A stretch of DNA of 64,000 nt from Colletes latitarsis (Eukaryota > Arthropoda > Insecta > Hymenoptera > Colletidae): the NCBI RefSeq assembly GCF_051014445.1, contig NC_135141.1, positions 124,001-188,000 of the forward strand, written 5' to 3'. The position numbers and the translations under genes are program-made. The notes under the pieces are model-generated. The model was not told where the DNA came from and did not search any database. It saw nothing but the letters and a program-made list of their open reading frames with translations. Shown one piece after another: positions 6,812 through 21,300 of the stretch. The first letter of the stretch is position 1. Each line of letters begins with the position of its first letter.

Positions 6812-7694
6812 TTAACATTTAAGTAAACAAAGCCTCTGTAAGTTTTATTTTCCATACTTCAAAAGTAAAAATAAATGCATGAAAAAAGAAAAAAACGTTC
6901 TTGACAAGTCCTATAAAATACTTGAGTTCAGTTTGTTCATAATTCATCGGTAAAAGAATCTAACTCTATAACAATCCGATACACAAGATATAAAGTCAGT
7001 TTCTCCTTTCATTATTAGATGCGTTGACTTTAATTTTATAAATTATGATGATAAGTATGATGATTTTACAGAAAGAGTTTATTTTTAATATTAAAGATTT
7101 CCTATATAAAGACAAGAAGGATATTTTTACCAATATCTATCTATCTATCTTAATATTCTTCACCCACTTGGCCCACTTACTTTAACGAGTCTGAGTAAAT
7201 CATCAGTACTATCAGTACTATCATTTATTAATAAAAATAATAGTTGGATAACATAGAACTTAATATTATTAGTCACACCACTAATAAAATGAATCTGCGA
7301 TTCCATATCCAAAGATATAGTATAAGCTAGAAAATTCAGATTATTCAAGTTACTTCTATCACTCGTCAAATTTTTTATGAAATTCTATGCTAATTCATGC
7401 TCTTTAAAATATAATTATAATCTACTGGGACTTTTAGTTAACTTATGTTTTAATGAATCAATAATCAAAGTATCTATAATTAATATTAAAATCAAATAAG
7501 AGTAGTCGAAATAGTATTAATATTTACTATCAGTCTCTGATATTTAAATTTTATTAAATATTTTAAATCTGTTATCACCTTGTTCAAATAATTTATTACT
7601 AGCTTTGATAAAATAGATTTTGGGATGGATTTTTTAAGAATGGAATAAAAGGAATTCAGTTGTGAATTTTTATGAGGAATAAAGGGATATTATT
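6806..7694. other. AT-rich end of the unit without a gene
   Basis: Holds AATAAA at 6870-6875 and 7644-7649, TATAAAAT at 6912-6919, the two acceptor-like sites described with the donor, an ATCT tract at about 7134-7150 and two CAGTACTAT units at 7204-7221. A 69-codon minus-strand frame (7160-7369) has no domain and looks like chance. The junction with the next unit shows no gap or boundary sequence. Confidence 0.5.
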
Positions 7695-10600
7695 ATACTA
7701 TCAACATGTATATCGTTCTTTAACTTGCCCATTTAGATATTTATATACTTGTATAAATATAAACCCACACTAAAATCATGTAAATATCTAAATCATTTTT
7801 AAATCTATGATTTGGAAAATTTTAGGGACTTGGAACTTAATTAATCTTTTATCTTACAGTTTTATCACACTTTAGAAGATAAAAATCATAATAATAATTT
7901 AATTTATTTTGCATAAAAACAGTCCTCTTCGTGCCTTTATATTTTCATTTTCTATGACCAAAAATTCGAAATTCGTTTCATTTTTACAAAAAAAGTGATT
8001 GGGATGTCCCCCAATCACTTATAAGTATCATTTGTCGATTATCTTAAATATCTTATTATATTTTTTCTATACTAAATTTTCAAACCTCTTTACCTTGATA
8101 TCTTCTTTTTCATGTAATTTGAATACTTTTCTAAAGTAATCTTTTGTAAAATGTTCTGTTAATCTAAATTATCTAATAAATCTATATCAGAATTAGTTAA
8201 TTCTGTTGTAAGATAAGTGAAAAATCAATGAAGACGAAGTTGCCAATATCAATTAAGTCAACTACTTTTGGTAATACATTTGGTTAAACATTCTTTCTTA
8301 TTTTTTATCTCTGAATTTCGAGATTACACAGATTAAAAAAATTTGTCTCTCTTTATTATTGTATCTATTTTTTCAGAGGGTAAATAGGTTCGTCATCCCC
8401 TTCTTCATTTGGCTTATCTTCATTTTCTTTCTTTCTTTCTCTATTTGAAATTTGAAAAGTCTATCCTTCTTTTATTAACTTAACCCAGACCTAACCAGAC
8501 CACAATTCATCTTTCATATATTACTTCTAAATTCTTTCTTATTAATACTTTTCTGTATTAAAAAGTAAGTAGTCTTTCATGTGATGCTTATTCAACATTC
8601 TTACTACAGCTTGGTGTTGTTGTTGTTTCTTTTTTTTACCAAGAATAAAGTTATTTAAGAAGTTTATGCAGAAAATTTCACGTGAAAAATTTATTTTCTT
8701 AGAAAAGTACAACGTAGAACTACTATATATGATATGTTGTTTGTTTATAAAATCATCAATAACTACGTATAAATATGGAATTATTCTATATTCTAACATT
8801 TTTCAATAATTGTATTAACCATATATCCAAGCTAACCAGTTTAGCCAGCATATGGACTTCTTTAACAGTTCTCCGTATTCCTTCAAATAGCATGTCATTA
8901 GTGTTGTACGCACTGCATCTCATATTATACGCAATTAATGTGACTTTTATACATATTATGCAACTGTATTATATCAACAAAGGGTGTAGAAACCCGTAAA
9001 TAAATAAATAAATAAAGAAGTATTAAAAAGAGGGTAACGTGGAACTTGAAATGATTTTTTAGTTATTTTCTTTGGATATTAAAGTAGATTTCATTGGATG
9101 TAAGAGTAGATGTAATTGGACAGTTAAGTATTTTTTATTATACTGTTAAAGCAATGTGTTTTAAGGGGAGGAGGTTTAAACACCTCGCCTAACCTAACCT
9201 CGTCCGGATCTCGAGGGAAGGAACGCTGGGCAAATGGAAAATAATCGGTGCAAGTTGAATTTATTTTCGCTTAGTCGCCTTATACGATTAAGCCGTTTAT
9301 TTCTTCTTAAATTTTACTCTTAATTACAATAGATAGAAGAAAATAATTTTCTAATTTGTTGATGGCGACTTCGTTAAAAAGTAATTATTCCGTCGGTAAA
9401 ATGCGCAAGATTTCGGGGGTAAAATGATTGTAATTGACCCCCGCAACCGCAAATAATTTTTCCAAAACGATTTGAATTGAATTTGTTTTCCCGTCGAACA
9501 ACCGTTTTCACACCTTCTCGAATTTTTTTCTAGAAAGTGGGTAGGATTTCTGGGGTATGTCTAGTCACCAAAAATGATTGTAATTGACCCCCACAGCTAA
9601 CAATATTTTTTTCAGAACGATTTGAAATATTTTAATTTCGTCGAAAAATTTCACACCTTCTCGAATTTTTTTCTAGAAAGTGGGTAGGATTTCGAGGGTA
9701 TGTGTCATTTGGTCACAATTACCAAAAATGATTGTAATTGACCCCCGCAACCGAAAATAATTTTTCCAAAACGATTTGAATTGAATTTTTTGTTTCTCTG
9801 TCACCTAATTAGATTTTCGGTAAGGAATTTTTTTCTCGAAAATGCGTAGGATCTCGGGGGTATGTGTAATGACCAAAAATTATTGCAATTTACCCTCACA
9901 ACCGAAAATAATTTTTTTAGAACGATTTGAAAAATTTTTTACCTCTTGTTTTGTAGTTGTTCCTTCCGATCCATAGGATTTAAAAGATTTATGAAAAATC
10001 TTTTAAATGTTTCATATAAATCTTGGCAAGAATTAAATTTTCTGTAAAAAAAAATTAAATAAATTTGTTCTCTGCCTTCTCTAGAAAAGAAAAAATTAAA
10101 TGAGATGAAATCTTATACATTACATGCTTACTTAAATCGCATTGAAAACGAATACCACAAATGTTTCAGAATAATCTGCAAAATGGTCTCACTCGCAAAG
10201 GGTTAATTGAGAAATAAATGTTTGGTAATTGAAAACAGGTAAGCAGGTTATTAACCAGCTGTTTTTTTCGCTAAGACAAATTGAAAACTCGGTTCTAACA
10301 AGGAAAAGTTGGAATGGTACCCGGTTTTGGGTTAGGTTTTACTTTAAGATATGTATTATTAAAGTTATTACAGGTACTATTTTCCGAAATAGAACTATAT
10401 TCTATTCACCACTAATCAGCGTGGCCGTGAGTGATAAGGTGTTTGCCTGCAAGTTCGAGCTTCTTCTTTTGCTCTGCAGATTCGAACCCTGGTAGAAGAA
10501 ATCTTTTTTTTATTTTTTCAATCATATTTTCGTACAATCAAGTACACATAACATGTGACATTATATTTTTGTATGCCCTTCGAATATTTCTTTTTTTTTA

Positions 10601-13600
10601 AGTTGAATTTAACCAAAATTACATTTATAACATAATATGTTATTTTCAATGTACGAAGTACATGAATCTGAAAAATGATGGTACTTTTCGTAAAAACAGT
10701 CAAAACATAAAAATTTCAAGCACCACGTGCATCTAACGAAAGTTCTGTTTTCACAGAAATTACAGAAATTATTTTCTATTTAATGATGATGATGGTGGAA
10801 TGGAATGACCGCTTCATTTACATTGATAAAATGTGAACGATTTTCGGATAGTCGTACCTCGTACTTTTTACCTTATACTTGAGGTAAAAAGGGGTATAAC
10901 CGGGTAAAACAGTTTTATGACATTACCTGCTAACTCATGTTACTGTTCTGATGAAAATGAAACGCTATGTTTTGTATTCGACTATGTCCTTTTAAAATTT
11001 TTAATCCAACCCATACTTTGTATTAAACTGGTAAACGGGATCACTTTTCTTTTGTGGTTTAAACGGTTTGGTGGTGCACGTTATTAATTTTGATGGATCG
11101 ATACAATTATTTTTTTATGCAAAGTTAAGCCAAATCAAACTAGTTAATATATATTTAGTTCGTCATAACAAATTGATAATTATACGGTTATCTAAAAACA
11201 TATCGAGGAAAATCATTATTAATTAATTTCTGCAACTATTAATTCTACTACTAAGTTTTGTTTATGTTATAAAAATAAGATAATAACTCTTCTTATTGAA
11301 AAATCCCACAGCGTGCACGATACTGGCAAAGAGTGGATTCTCATTTTAATTTATTAATTTTCAATCTTAAACTATTGATTTTGAAAAATCGTATTAATAA
11401 TATACATATGTTACGCTCACATATAAGAATAATAATAAGAAAAAAATTTCTTTTTTTTTTCAATAATTAAAATATGATCAGGGGGTTTTAAAACCCATTT
11501 ATTTTCGTAAAATAAATTTTACAAAATTTCTTTTTCAAACTACTTACGTACTTTGCTTATGTGCGCCTACATCGTCATGTGCGTCGGAAAGTAAAAATGC
11601 CTGGGCAGTCAGTCGAGAATCTCGACTCGAGATTCCAAATCGTATGCCGTTGACGGGAGGTCGGATTTCAGTTGTTAAGAGCGAGAAGGCAAATGTGAGC
11701 CTTTCTCTCTCGACTCTCACGAGGCGGTCCGAAATTACTTCGGGCAGCGTCAGTTTGCCTTTGTCGACTTTCCGAAACATTACGAGCTCACGTACGCGTG
11801 AGAGAGCACACTATGCCTTCGGTGCACTTCTGGCACCTCTGATTTCAGACACTTCCTCTAAACCAATCAAAAAACTTTTCGAACAAAAGTTACACAGAAA
11901 TGACAACACTTGACAAGAAATTGCAATAGTAGAAATTAGCAAAACAGTTTTTATTCAACAAAAAATCAAGGTCGTTTCAATTTTTTTTTAACAAAAATAT
12001 ATAATTTTAAATATATAATCGATTTGTTTGTTGTATCTTTGTATTCTCTTTAAAAAAAAAGTGTAAGAGGTCTTAGGTCGAAAATTGACTGGAATTCTTT
12101 AGAAGCTATGATTTTTCTTCCGAATTCCCATTCACGCGACACACTGTCTCCGCTCCGCCGCCCCCGGAGGAGGATTAAACTTCATTAAATAAACGAAATA
12201 CAGTTTGAAACCCTCCTATAACACGGTAGATCGGTTCCTATTACAAATGCCGTGTTGTCTGAAACCGTGTTATATGAGACCTAACCCAGAGCCAGTTCAC
12301 TCGAAAAGGGAGGGGAGTTATGGTCCGAAAACTTATTAAAAACGAATATTTTTTTTTAATTCAATGACAGAATTTACCACACAGTATTTGTTTAAATAAG
12401 TAATATATTTAACATAACAGGAAATAATTAAATAAATATGAATGAGCGCAAGCAGGCTGTTGCAGCTCGTAATGCAAATCAAAACGTAACATACGAGAAA
12501 CGTCGCGAGAAGGCGTCCCCAAGACGAAAGAAACAAAACCGTCAACGATGTGAATGACGCGCATCTCAACGACCCATTTTATATCAAACACATATAGATC
12601 GCTTTCTCACATTCTACATAAGCAATTTAATTTTTCTATGTATACAGGGTGTTCGACCACCCCTGGGAAAAATTTTAATGGGAGATTCTAGAGGCCAAAA
12701 TAAGACGAAAATCAAGAATACCAATTTGTTGATGGAGGCTTCGTTAAAACGTTATTAACAATTAAATTAAAAAATTTCAAATCGTTTTGGAAAAATTATT
12801 TTCGGTTGCCAATTCGGGGGTCAAGTACAATCATTTTTTATGAATACACATATCCCCGACAATCCTACCCTCCTTCGAGAAAAAAAGTTCGGGTAGGTGG
12901 TGAAATTTCTCGGCGAAAAAAAAAATTTTTCAAATCGTTCTAAAAAAATTATTTCCGATTGCAAGGGTCGATTATAATCATTTTTTATGAATAGATATAC
13001 CCCGGAAATCCTACCCAGTTTGGAGAAAAAAATTCGAGAAGGTGTGAAATTTTTCAACAAAATTAAAAAATTTTAAATCGTTCTAAAAAAATTATTTCTG
13101 ATTGCAGGGACCAATTATAATAATTTTTGGTCGATAGACATACCCTCGAAATCGTAACCATTTTCGAGAAAAAAATTCCTTACCGAAAATATAATTTCAG
13201 GCGAAAAATGCTTCCCGTAAATTTTATGTTTGAATCTTTAAAACACCATAACTTCTGAACGGATTGGACGATTTTAATGTTAAAAAAGCCAAACGCCGCG
13301 TATTTTAGTGTAGAATATGTAACAATTGTAAAAATATTGGAAAGGTTGTTCCTTGGCCCCGTAATGTTAGAAAACCCCCATAAAAATGGTCCAATTTTCA
13401 ACTTAGATAGCCATAACTCCTATAATAGTGAATATATTTCAATGAAACTTTTTTCTCAAGTAGAGCCCATAGGTACCTACAAAAAAGTATTAAACAACTT
13501 TTCTGTAGGACGTCAAGCGAAATTATTAAAAATCAAAAACGAATTTTTAAGAAAAATCAACAGGGGATAGGTAGGTAGGTAGGTAGGTGCCTAAATTTTG

Positions 13601-15380
13601 TCGGCGAAATTGAAAAGTTTCAAATCGTTCTGGAAAAATTATTTTCGGTTGCGGAGGTAAATTATAATCATTTTCGGTGAATAGACATACTCCCGAAATC
13701 TTACCCACTTTCGAGAAAAAATTCAGTATTGGCGGAACTTTAAACGTTAATAACTTTTTAACGAAGCCACCATCAACAAATTGGTATTCTTGATTTTCGT
13801 CTTATTTTGGCCTCTAGAATCTCCCATTAATATTTTTCCCAAGGGTGGCCGAACACCCTTATATATATGTATGTATGTATGTATGTATAACAGAAAAGAA
13901 AAAAACAAAAAAACACAAAAAATATTATTTTAATTTAACGCAACCTTAATTTAATAAATTATAATTTCTAATAATATATTTTTTCATGTAAAGCCACTAT
14001 ATTTCTTTCATTGTTCTTTCGCGTCATTACTTTAAGGTAATTTAGGTTTTAAATATGTTAAGCAAAAATCATGTTATCCAGTGCTGTACAAAGTTTTATG
14101 TTTTCGCAATTTTCTTATCGTGTTAGAGCGAAAGCGTGTTATAGGGGATATGATGCCGTGTTGTAGGGGACAAGCATCCCTGTATAGGGAAATTCTCTTT
14201 TACAAATGTCGACGGAATCCCGACGTAACACCTGTATCCACGAGTTGTTATTAATGAAGTTGAAGGTAGACGATCAACCAAGATTCACACGTAACCAGTC
14301 TTCCGAATTCAAGGACACTTCAATTTGGCGACAAGCATGGGATGCTGCTCACGAAATACACGAAACTTTCGTCGTGAGAGTAGCACGTGAAATTTACTTA
14401 CATAACCTAAATCGAGCACGTACTCTACCTCACTTACGGGCACGAACGTAAGGCGATTTATACAGTCGATATCGCCGATTTTTACAAAAGGTAAGTTTTA
14501 ACATTTAAGTAAACAAAGCCTCTGTAAGTTTTATTTTCCATACTTCAAAAGTAAAAATAAATGCATGAAAAAAGAAAAAAACGTTCTTGACAAGTCCTAT
14601 AAAATACTTGAGTTCAGTTTGTTCATAATTCATCGGTAAAAGAATCTAACTCTATAACAATCCGATACACAAGATATAAAGTCAGTTTCTCCTTTCATTA
14701 TTAGATGCGTTGACTTTAATTTTATAAATTATGATGATAAGTATGATGATTTTACAGAAAGAGTTTATTTTTAATATTAAAGATTTCCTATATAAAGACA
14801 AGAAGGATATTTTTACCAATATCTATCTATCTATCTTAATATTCTTCACCCACTTGGCCCACTTACTTTAACGAGTCTGAGTAAATCATCAGTACTATCA
14901 GTACTATCATTTATTAATAAAAATAATAGTTGGATAACATAGAACTTAATATTATTAGTCACACCACTAATAAAATGAATCTGCGATTCCATATCCAAAG
15001 ATATAGTATAAGCTAGAAAATTCAGATTATTCAAGTTACTTCTATCACTCGTCAAATTTTTTATGAAATTCTATGCTAATTCATGCTCTTTAAAATATAA
15101 TTATAATCTACTGGGACTTTTAGTTAACTTATGTTTTAATGAATCAATAATCAAAGTATCTATAATTAATATTAAAATCAAATAAGAGTAGTCGAAATAG
15201 TATTAATATTTACTATCAGTCTCTGATATTTAAATTTTATTAAATATTTTAAATCTGTTATCACCTTGTTCAAATAATTTATTACTAGCTTTGATAAAAT
15301 AGATTTTGGGATGGATTTTTTAAGAATGGAATAAAAGGAATTCAGTTGTGAATTTTTATGAGGAATAAAGGGATATTATT
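7695..15380. repeat. Macrosatellite unit, copy 2 (7686 bp)
   Basis: Carries the long form at the 2-base site, only two AAAAAAAC units (13899-13914) and a private G at 13898 where the other copies have C. Internal parts: truncated transposon 9353-9940, Pol III-like segment 10415-10500, minus-strand open frame 11544-11780, 39-codon frame 12438-12557, TIR element 12645-13860, 81-codon frame 14206-14451. Confidence 0.98.
12645..13860. mobile_element. Non-autonomous TIR DNA transposon, copy 2
   Basis: Same length and ends as the copy at 4951-6166. The private G of this unit (13898) lies 38 bases beyond its right end, outside the element. Confidence 0.85.
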
Positions 15381-18300
15381 ATACTATCAACATGTATATC
15401 GTTCTTTAACTTGCCCATTTAGATATTTATATACTTGTATAAATATAAACCCACACTAAAATCATGTAAATATCTAAATCATTTTTAAATCTATGATTTG
15501 GAAAATTTTAGGGACTTGGAACTTAATTAATCTTTTATCTTACAGTTTTATCACACTTTAGAAGATAAAAATCATAATAATAATTTAATTTATTTTGCAT
15601 AAAAACAGTCCTCTTCGTGCCTTTATATTTTCATTTTCTATGACCAAAAATTCGAAATTCGTTTCATTTTTACAAAAAAAGTGATTGGGATGTCCCCCAA
15701 TCACTTATAAGTATCATTTGTCGATTATCTTAAATATCTTATTATATTTTTTCTATACTAAATTTTCAAACCTCTTTACCTTGATATCTTCTTTTTCATG
15801 TAATTTGAATACTTTTCTAAAGTAATCTTTTGTAAAATGTTCTGTTAATCTAAATTATCTAATAAATCTATATCAGAATTAGTTAATTCTGTTGTAAGAT
15901 AAGTGAAAAATCAATGAAGACGAAGTTGCCAATATCAATTAAGTCAACTACTTTTGGTAATACATTTGGTTAAACATTCTTTCTTATTTTTTATCTCTGA
16001 ATTTCGAGATTACACAGATTAAAAAAATTTGTCTCTCTTTATTATTGTATCTATTTTTTCAGAGGGTAAATAGGTTCGTCATCCCCTTCTTCATTTGGCT
16101 TATCTTCATTTTCTTTCTTTCTTTCTCTATTTGAAATTTGAAAAGTCTATCCTTCTTTTATTAACTTAACCCAGACCTAACCAGACCACAATTCATCTTT
16201 CATATATTACTTCTAAATTCTTTCTTATTAATACTTTTCTGTATTAAAAAGTAAGTAGTCTTTCATGTGATGCTTATTCAACATTCTTACTACAGCTTGG
16301 TGTTGTTGTTGTTTCTTTTTTTTACCAAGAATAAAGTTATTTAAGAAGTTTATGCAGAAAATTTCACGTGAAAAATTTATTTTCTTAGAAAAGTACAACG
16401 TAGAACTACTATATATGATATGTTGTTTGTTTATAAAATCATCAATAACTACGTATAAATATGGAATTATTCTATATTCTAACATTTTTCAATAATTGTA
16501 TTAACCATATATCCAAGCTAACCAGTTTAGCCAGCATATGGACTTCTTTAACAGTTCTCCGTATTCCTTCAAATAGCATGTCATTAGTGTTGTACGCACT
16601 GCATCTCATATTATACGCAATTAATGTGACTTTTATACATATTATGCAACTGTATTATATCAACAAAGGGTGTAGAAACCCGTAAATAAATAAATAAATA
16701 AAGAAGTATTAAAAAGAGGGTAACGTGGAACTTGAAATGATTTTTTAGTTATTTTCTTTGGATATTAAAGTAGATTTCATTGGATGTAAGAGTAGATGTA
16801 ATTGGACAGTTAAGTATTTTTTATTATACTGTTAAAGCAATGTGTTTTAAGGGGAGGAGGTTTAAACACCTCGCCTAACCTAACCTCGTCCGGATCTCGA
16901 GGGAAGGAACGCTGGGCAAATGGAAAATAATCGGTGCAAGTTGAATTTATTTTCGCTTAGTCGCCTTATACGATTAAGCCGTTTATTTCTTCTTAAATTT
17001 TACTCTTAATTACAATAGATAGAAGAAAATAATTTTCTAATTTGTTGATGGCGACTTCGTTAAAAAGTAATTATTCCGTCGGTAAAATGCGCAAGATTTC
17101 GGGGGTAAAATGATTGTAATTGACCCCCGCAACCGCAAATAATTTTTCCAAAACGATTTGAATTGAATTTGTTTTCCCGTCGAACAACCGTTTTCACACC
17201 TTCTCGAATTTTTTTCTAGAAAGTGGGTAGGATTTCTGGGGTATGTCTAGTCACCAAAAATGATTGTAATTGACCCCCACAGCTAACAATATTTTTTTCA
17301 GAACGATTTGAAATATTTTAATTTCGTCGAAAAATTTCACACCTTCTCGAATTTTTTTCTAGAAAGTGGGTAGGATTTCGAGGGTATGTGTCATTTGGTC
17401 ACAATTACCAAAAATGATTGTAATTGACCCCCGCAACCGAAAATAATTTTTCCAAAACGATTTGAATTGAATTTTTTGTTTCTCTGTCACCTAATTAGAT
17501 TTTCGGTAAGGAATTTTTTTCTCGAAAATGCGTAGGATCTCGGGGGTATGTGTAATGACCAAAAATTATTGCAATTTACCCTCACAACCGAAAATAATTT
17601 TTTTAGAACGATTTGAAAAATTTTTTACCTCTTGTTTTGTAGTTGTTCCTTCCGATCCATAGGATTTAAAAGATTTATGAAAAATCTTTTAAATGTTTCA
17701 TATAAATCTTGGCAAGAATTAAATTTTCTGTAAAAAAAAATTAAATAAATTTGTTCTCTGCCTTCTCTAGAAAAGAAAAAATTAAATGAGATGAAATCTT
17801 ATACATTACATGCTTACTTAAATCGCATTGAAAACGAATACCACAAATGTTTCAGAATAATCTGCAAAATGGTCTCACTCGCAAAGGGTTAATTGAGAAA
17901 TAAATGTTTGGTAATTGAAAACAGGTAAGCAGGTTATTAACCAGCTGTTTTTTTCGCTAAGACAAATTGAAAACTCGGTTCTAACAAGGAAAAGTTGGAA
18001 TGGTACCCGGTTTTGGGTTAGGTTTTACTTTAAGATATGTATTATTAAAGTTATTACAGGTACTATTTTCCGAAATAGAACTATATTCTATTCACCACTA
18101 ATCAGCGTGGCCGTGAGTGATAAGGTGTTTGCCTGCAAGTTCGAGCTTCTTCTTTTGCTCTGCAGATTCGAACCCTGGTAGAAGAAATCTTTTTTTTATT
18201 TTTTCAATCATATTTTCGTACAATCAAGTACACATAACATGTGACATTATATTTTTGTATGCCCTTCGAATATTTCTTTTTTTTTAAGTTGAATTTAACC

Positions 18301-21300
18301 AAAATTACATTTATAACATAATATGTTATTTTCAATGTACGAAGTACATGAATCTGAAAAATGATGGTACTTTTCGTAAAAACAGTCAAAACATAAAAAT
18401 TTCAAGCACCACGTGCATCTAACGAAAGTTCTGTTTTCACAGAAATTACAGAAATTATTTTCTATTTAATGATGATGATGGTGGAATGGAATGACCGCTT
18501 CATTTACATTGATAAAATGTGAACGATTTTCGGATAGTCGTACCTCGTACTTTTTACCTTATACTTGAGGTAAAAAGGGGTATAACCGGGTAAAACAGTT
18601 TTATGACATTACCTGCTAACTCATGTTACTGTTCTGATGAAAATGAAACGCTATGTTTTGTATTCGACTATGTCCTTTTAAAATTTTTAATCCAACCCAT
18701 ACTTTGTATTAAACTGGTAAACGGGATCACTTTTCTTTTGTGGTTTAAACGGTTTGGTGGTGCACGTTATTAATTTTGATGGATCGATACAATTATTTTT
18801 TTATGCAAAGTTAAGCCAAATCAAACTAGTTAATATATATTTAGTTCGTCATAACAAATTGATAATTATACGGTTATCTAAAAACATATCGAGGAAAATC
18901 ATTATTAATTAATTTCTGCAACTATTAATTCTACTACTAAGTTTTGTTTATGTTATAAAAATAAGATAATAACTCTTCTTATTGAAAAATCCCACAGCGT
19001 GCACGATACTGGCAAAGAGTGGATTCTCATTTTAATTTATTAATTTTCAATCTTAAACTATTGATTTTGAAAAATCGTATTAATAATATACATATGTTAC
19101 GCTCACATATAAGAATAATAATAAGAAAAAAATTTCTTTTTTTTTTCAATAATTAAAATATGATCAGGGGGTTTTAAAACCCATTTATTTTCGTAAAATA
19201 AATTTTACAAAATTTCTTTTTCAAACTACTTACGTACTTTGCTTATGTGCGCCTACATCGTCATGTGCGTCGGAAAGTAAAAATGCCTGGGCAGTCAGTC
19301 GAGAATCTCGACTCGAGATTCCAAATCGTATGCCGTTGACGGGAGGTCGGATTTCAGTTGTTAAGAGCGAGAAGGCAAATGTGAGCCTTTCTCTCTCGAC
19401 TCTCACGAGGCGGTCCGAAATTACTTCGGGCAGCGTCAGTTTGCCTTTGTCGACTTTCCGAAACATTACGAGCTCACGTACGCGTGAGAGAGCACACTAT
19501 GCCTTCGGTGCACTTCTGGCACCTCTGATTTCAGACACTTCCTCTAAACCAATCAAAAAACTTTTCGAACAAAAGTTACACAGAAATGACAACACTTGAC
19601 AAGAAATTGCAATAGTAGAAATTAGCAAAACAGTTTTTATTCAACAAAAAATCAAGGTCGTTTCAATTTTTTTTTAACAAAAATATATAATTTTAAATAT
19701 ATAATCGATTTGTTTGTTGTATCTTTGTATTCTCTTTAAAAAAAAAGTGTAAGAGGTCTTAGGTCGAAAATTGACTGGAATTCTTTAGAAGCTATGATTT
19801 TTCTTCCGAATTCCCATTCACGCGACACACTGTCTCCGCTCCGCCGCCCCCGGAGGAGGATTAAACTTCATTAAATAAACGAAATACAGTTTGAAACCCT
19901 CCTATAACACGGTAGATCGGTTCCTATAAAATGCCGTGTTGTCTGAAACCGTGTTATATGAGACCTAACCCAGAGCCAGTTCACTCGAAAAGGGAGGGGA
20001 GTTATGGTCCGAAAACTTATTAAAAACGAATATTTTTTTTTAATTCAATGACAGAATTTACCACACAGTATTTGTTTAAATAAGTAATATATTTAACATA
20101 ACAGGAAATAATTAAATAAATATGAATGAGCGCAAGCAGGCTGTTGCAGCTCGTAATGCAAATCAAAACGTAACATACGAGAAACGTCGCGAGAAGGCGT
20201 CCCCAAGACGAAAGAAACAAAACCGTCAACGATGTGAATGACGCGCATCTCAACGACCCATTTTATATCAAACACATATAGATCGCTTTCTCACATTCTA
20301 CATAAGCAATTTAATTTTTCTATGTATACAGGGTGTTCGACCACCCCTGGGAAAAATTTTAATGGGAGATTCTAGAGGCCAAAATAAGACGAAAATCAAG
20401 AATACCAATTTGTTGATGGAGGCTTCGTTAAAACGTTATTAACAATTAAATTAAAAAATTTCAAATCGTTTTGGAAAAATTATTTTCGGTTGCCAATTCG
20501 GGGGTCAAGTACAATCATTTTTTATGAATACACATATCCCCGACAATCCTACCCTCCTTCGAGAAAAAAAGTTCGGGTAGGTGGTGAAATTTCTCGGCGA
20601 AAAAAAAAATTTTTCAAATCGTTCTAAAAAAATTATTTCCGATTGCAAGGGTCGATTATAATCATTTTTTATGAATAGATATACCCCGGAAATCCTACCC
20701 AGTTTGGAGAAAAAAATTCGAGAAGGTGTGAAATTTTTCAACAAAATTAAAAAATTTTAAATCGTTCTAAAAAAATTATTTCTGATTGCAGGGACCAATT
20801 ATAATAATTTTTGGTCGATAGACATACCCTCGAAATCGTAACCATTTTCGAGAAAAAAATTCCTTACCGAAAATATAATTTCAGGCGAAAAATGCTTCCC
20901 GTAAATTTTATGTTTGAATCTTTAAAACACCATAACTTCTGAACGGATTGGACGATTTTAATGTTAAAAAAGCCAAACGCCGCGTATTTTAGTGTAGAAT
21001 ATGTAACAATTGTAAAAATATTGGAAAGGTTGTTCCTTGGCCCCGTAATGTTAGAAAACCCCCATAAAAATGGTCCAATTTTCAACTTAGATAGCCATAA
21101 CTCCTATAATAGTGAATATATTTCAATGAAACTTTTTTCTCAAGTAGAGCCCATAGGTACCTACAAAAAAGTATTAAACAACTTTTCTGTAGGACGTCAA
21201 GCGAAATTATTAAAAATCAAAAACGAATTTTTAAGAAAAATCAACAGGGGATAGGTAGGTAGGTAGGTAGGTGCCTAAATTTTGTCGGCGAAATTGAAAA

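Larger units (their letters stand above)
1..7694. repeat. Macrosatellite unit, copy 1 (7694 bp)
   Basis: First full copy of the tandem unit; its first bases recur exactly at 7695, 15381, 23065, 30757, 38451, 46145, 53829 and 61513. This copy has the long form at the 2-base site (CCTATTACAAATG, around 4546) and three AAAAAAAC units (6205-6228). The unit is a composite of AT-rich spacer, a possible LINE tail, two related DNA-transposon copies in opposite orientation, a Pol III-like segment and a GC-richer island. I saw no protein of a known family in it. The repeat is certain from direct comparison; whether it has a function is unknown. The phase is arbitrary because the window begins inside the array. 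Confidence 0.98.

Noticed and set aside
6912..6932. TATAAAAT followed by TCAGTT as a core promoter
   Set aside because: The TATA-to-initiator distance is about 18 bases instead of about 30, in AT-rich DNA where TATA strings are common.
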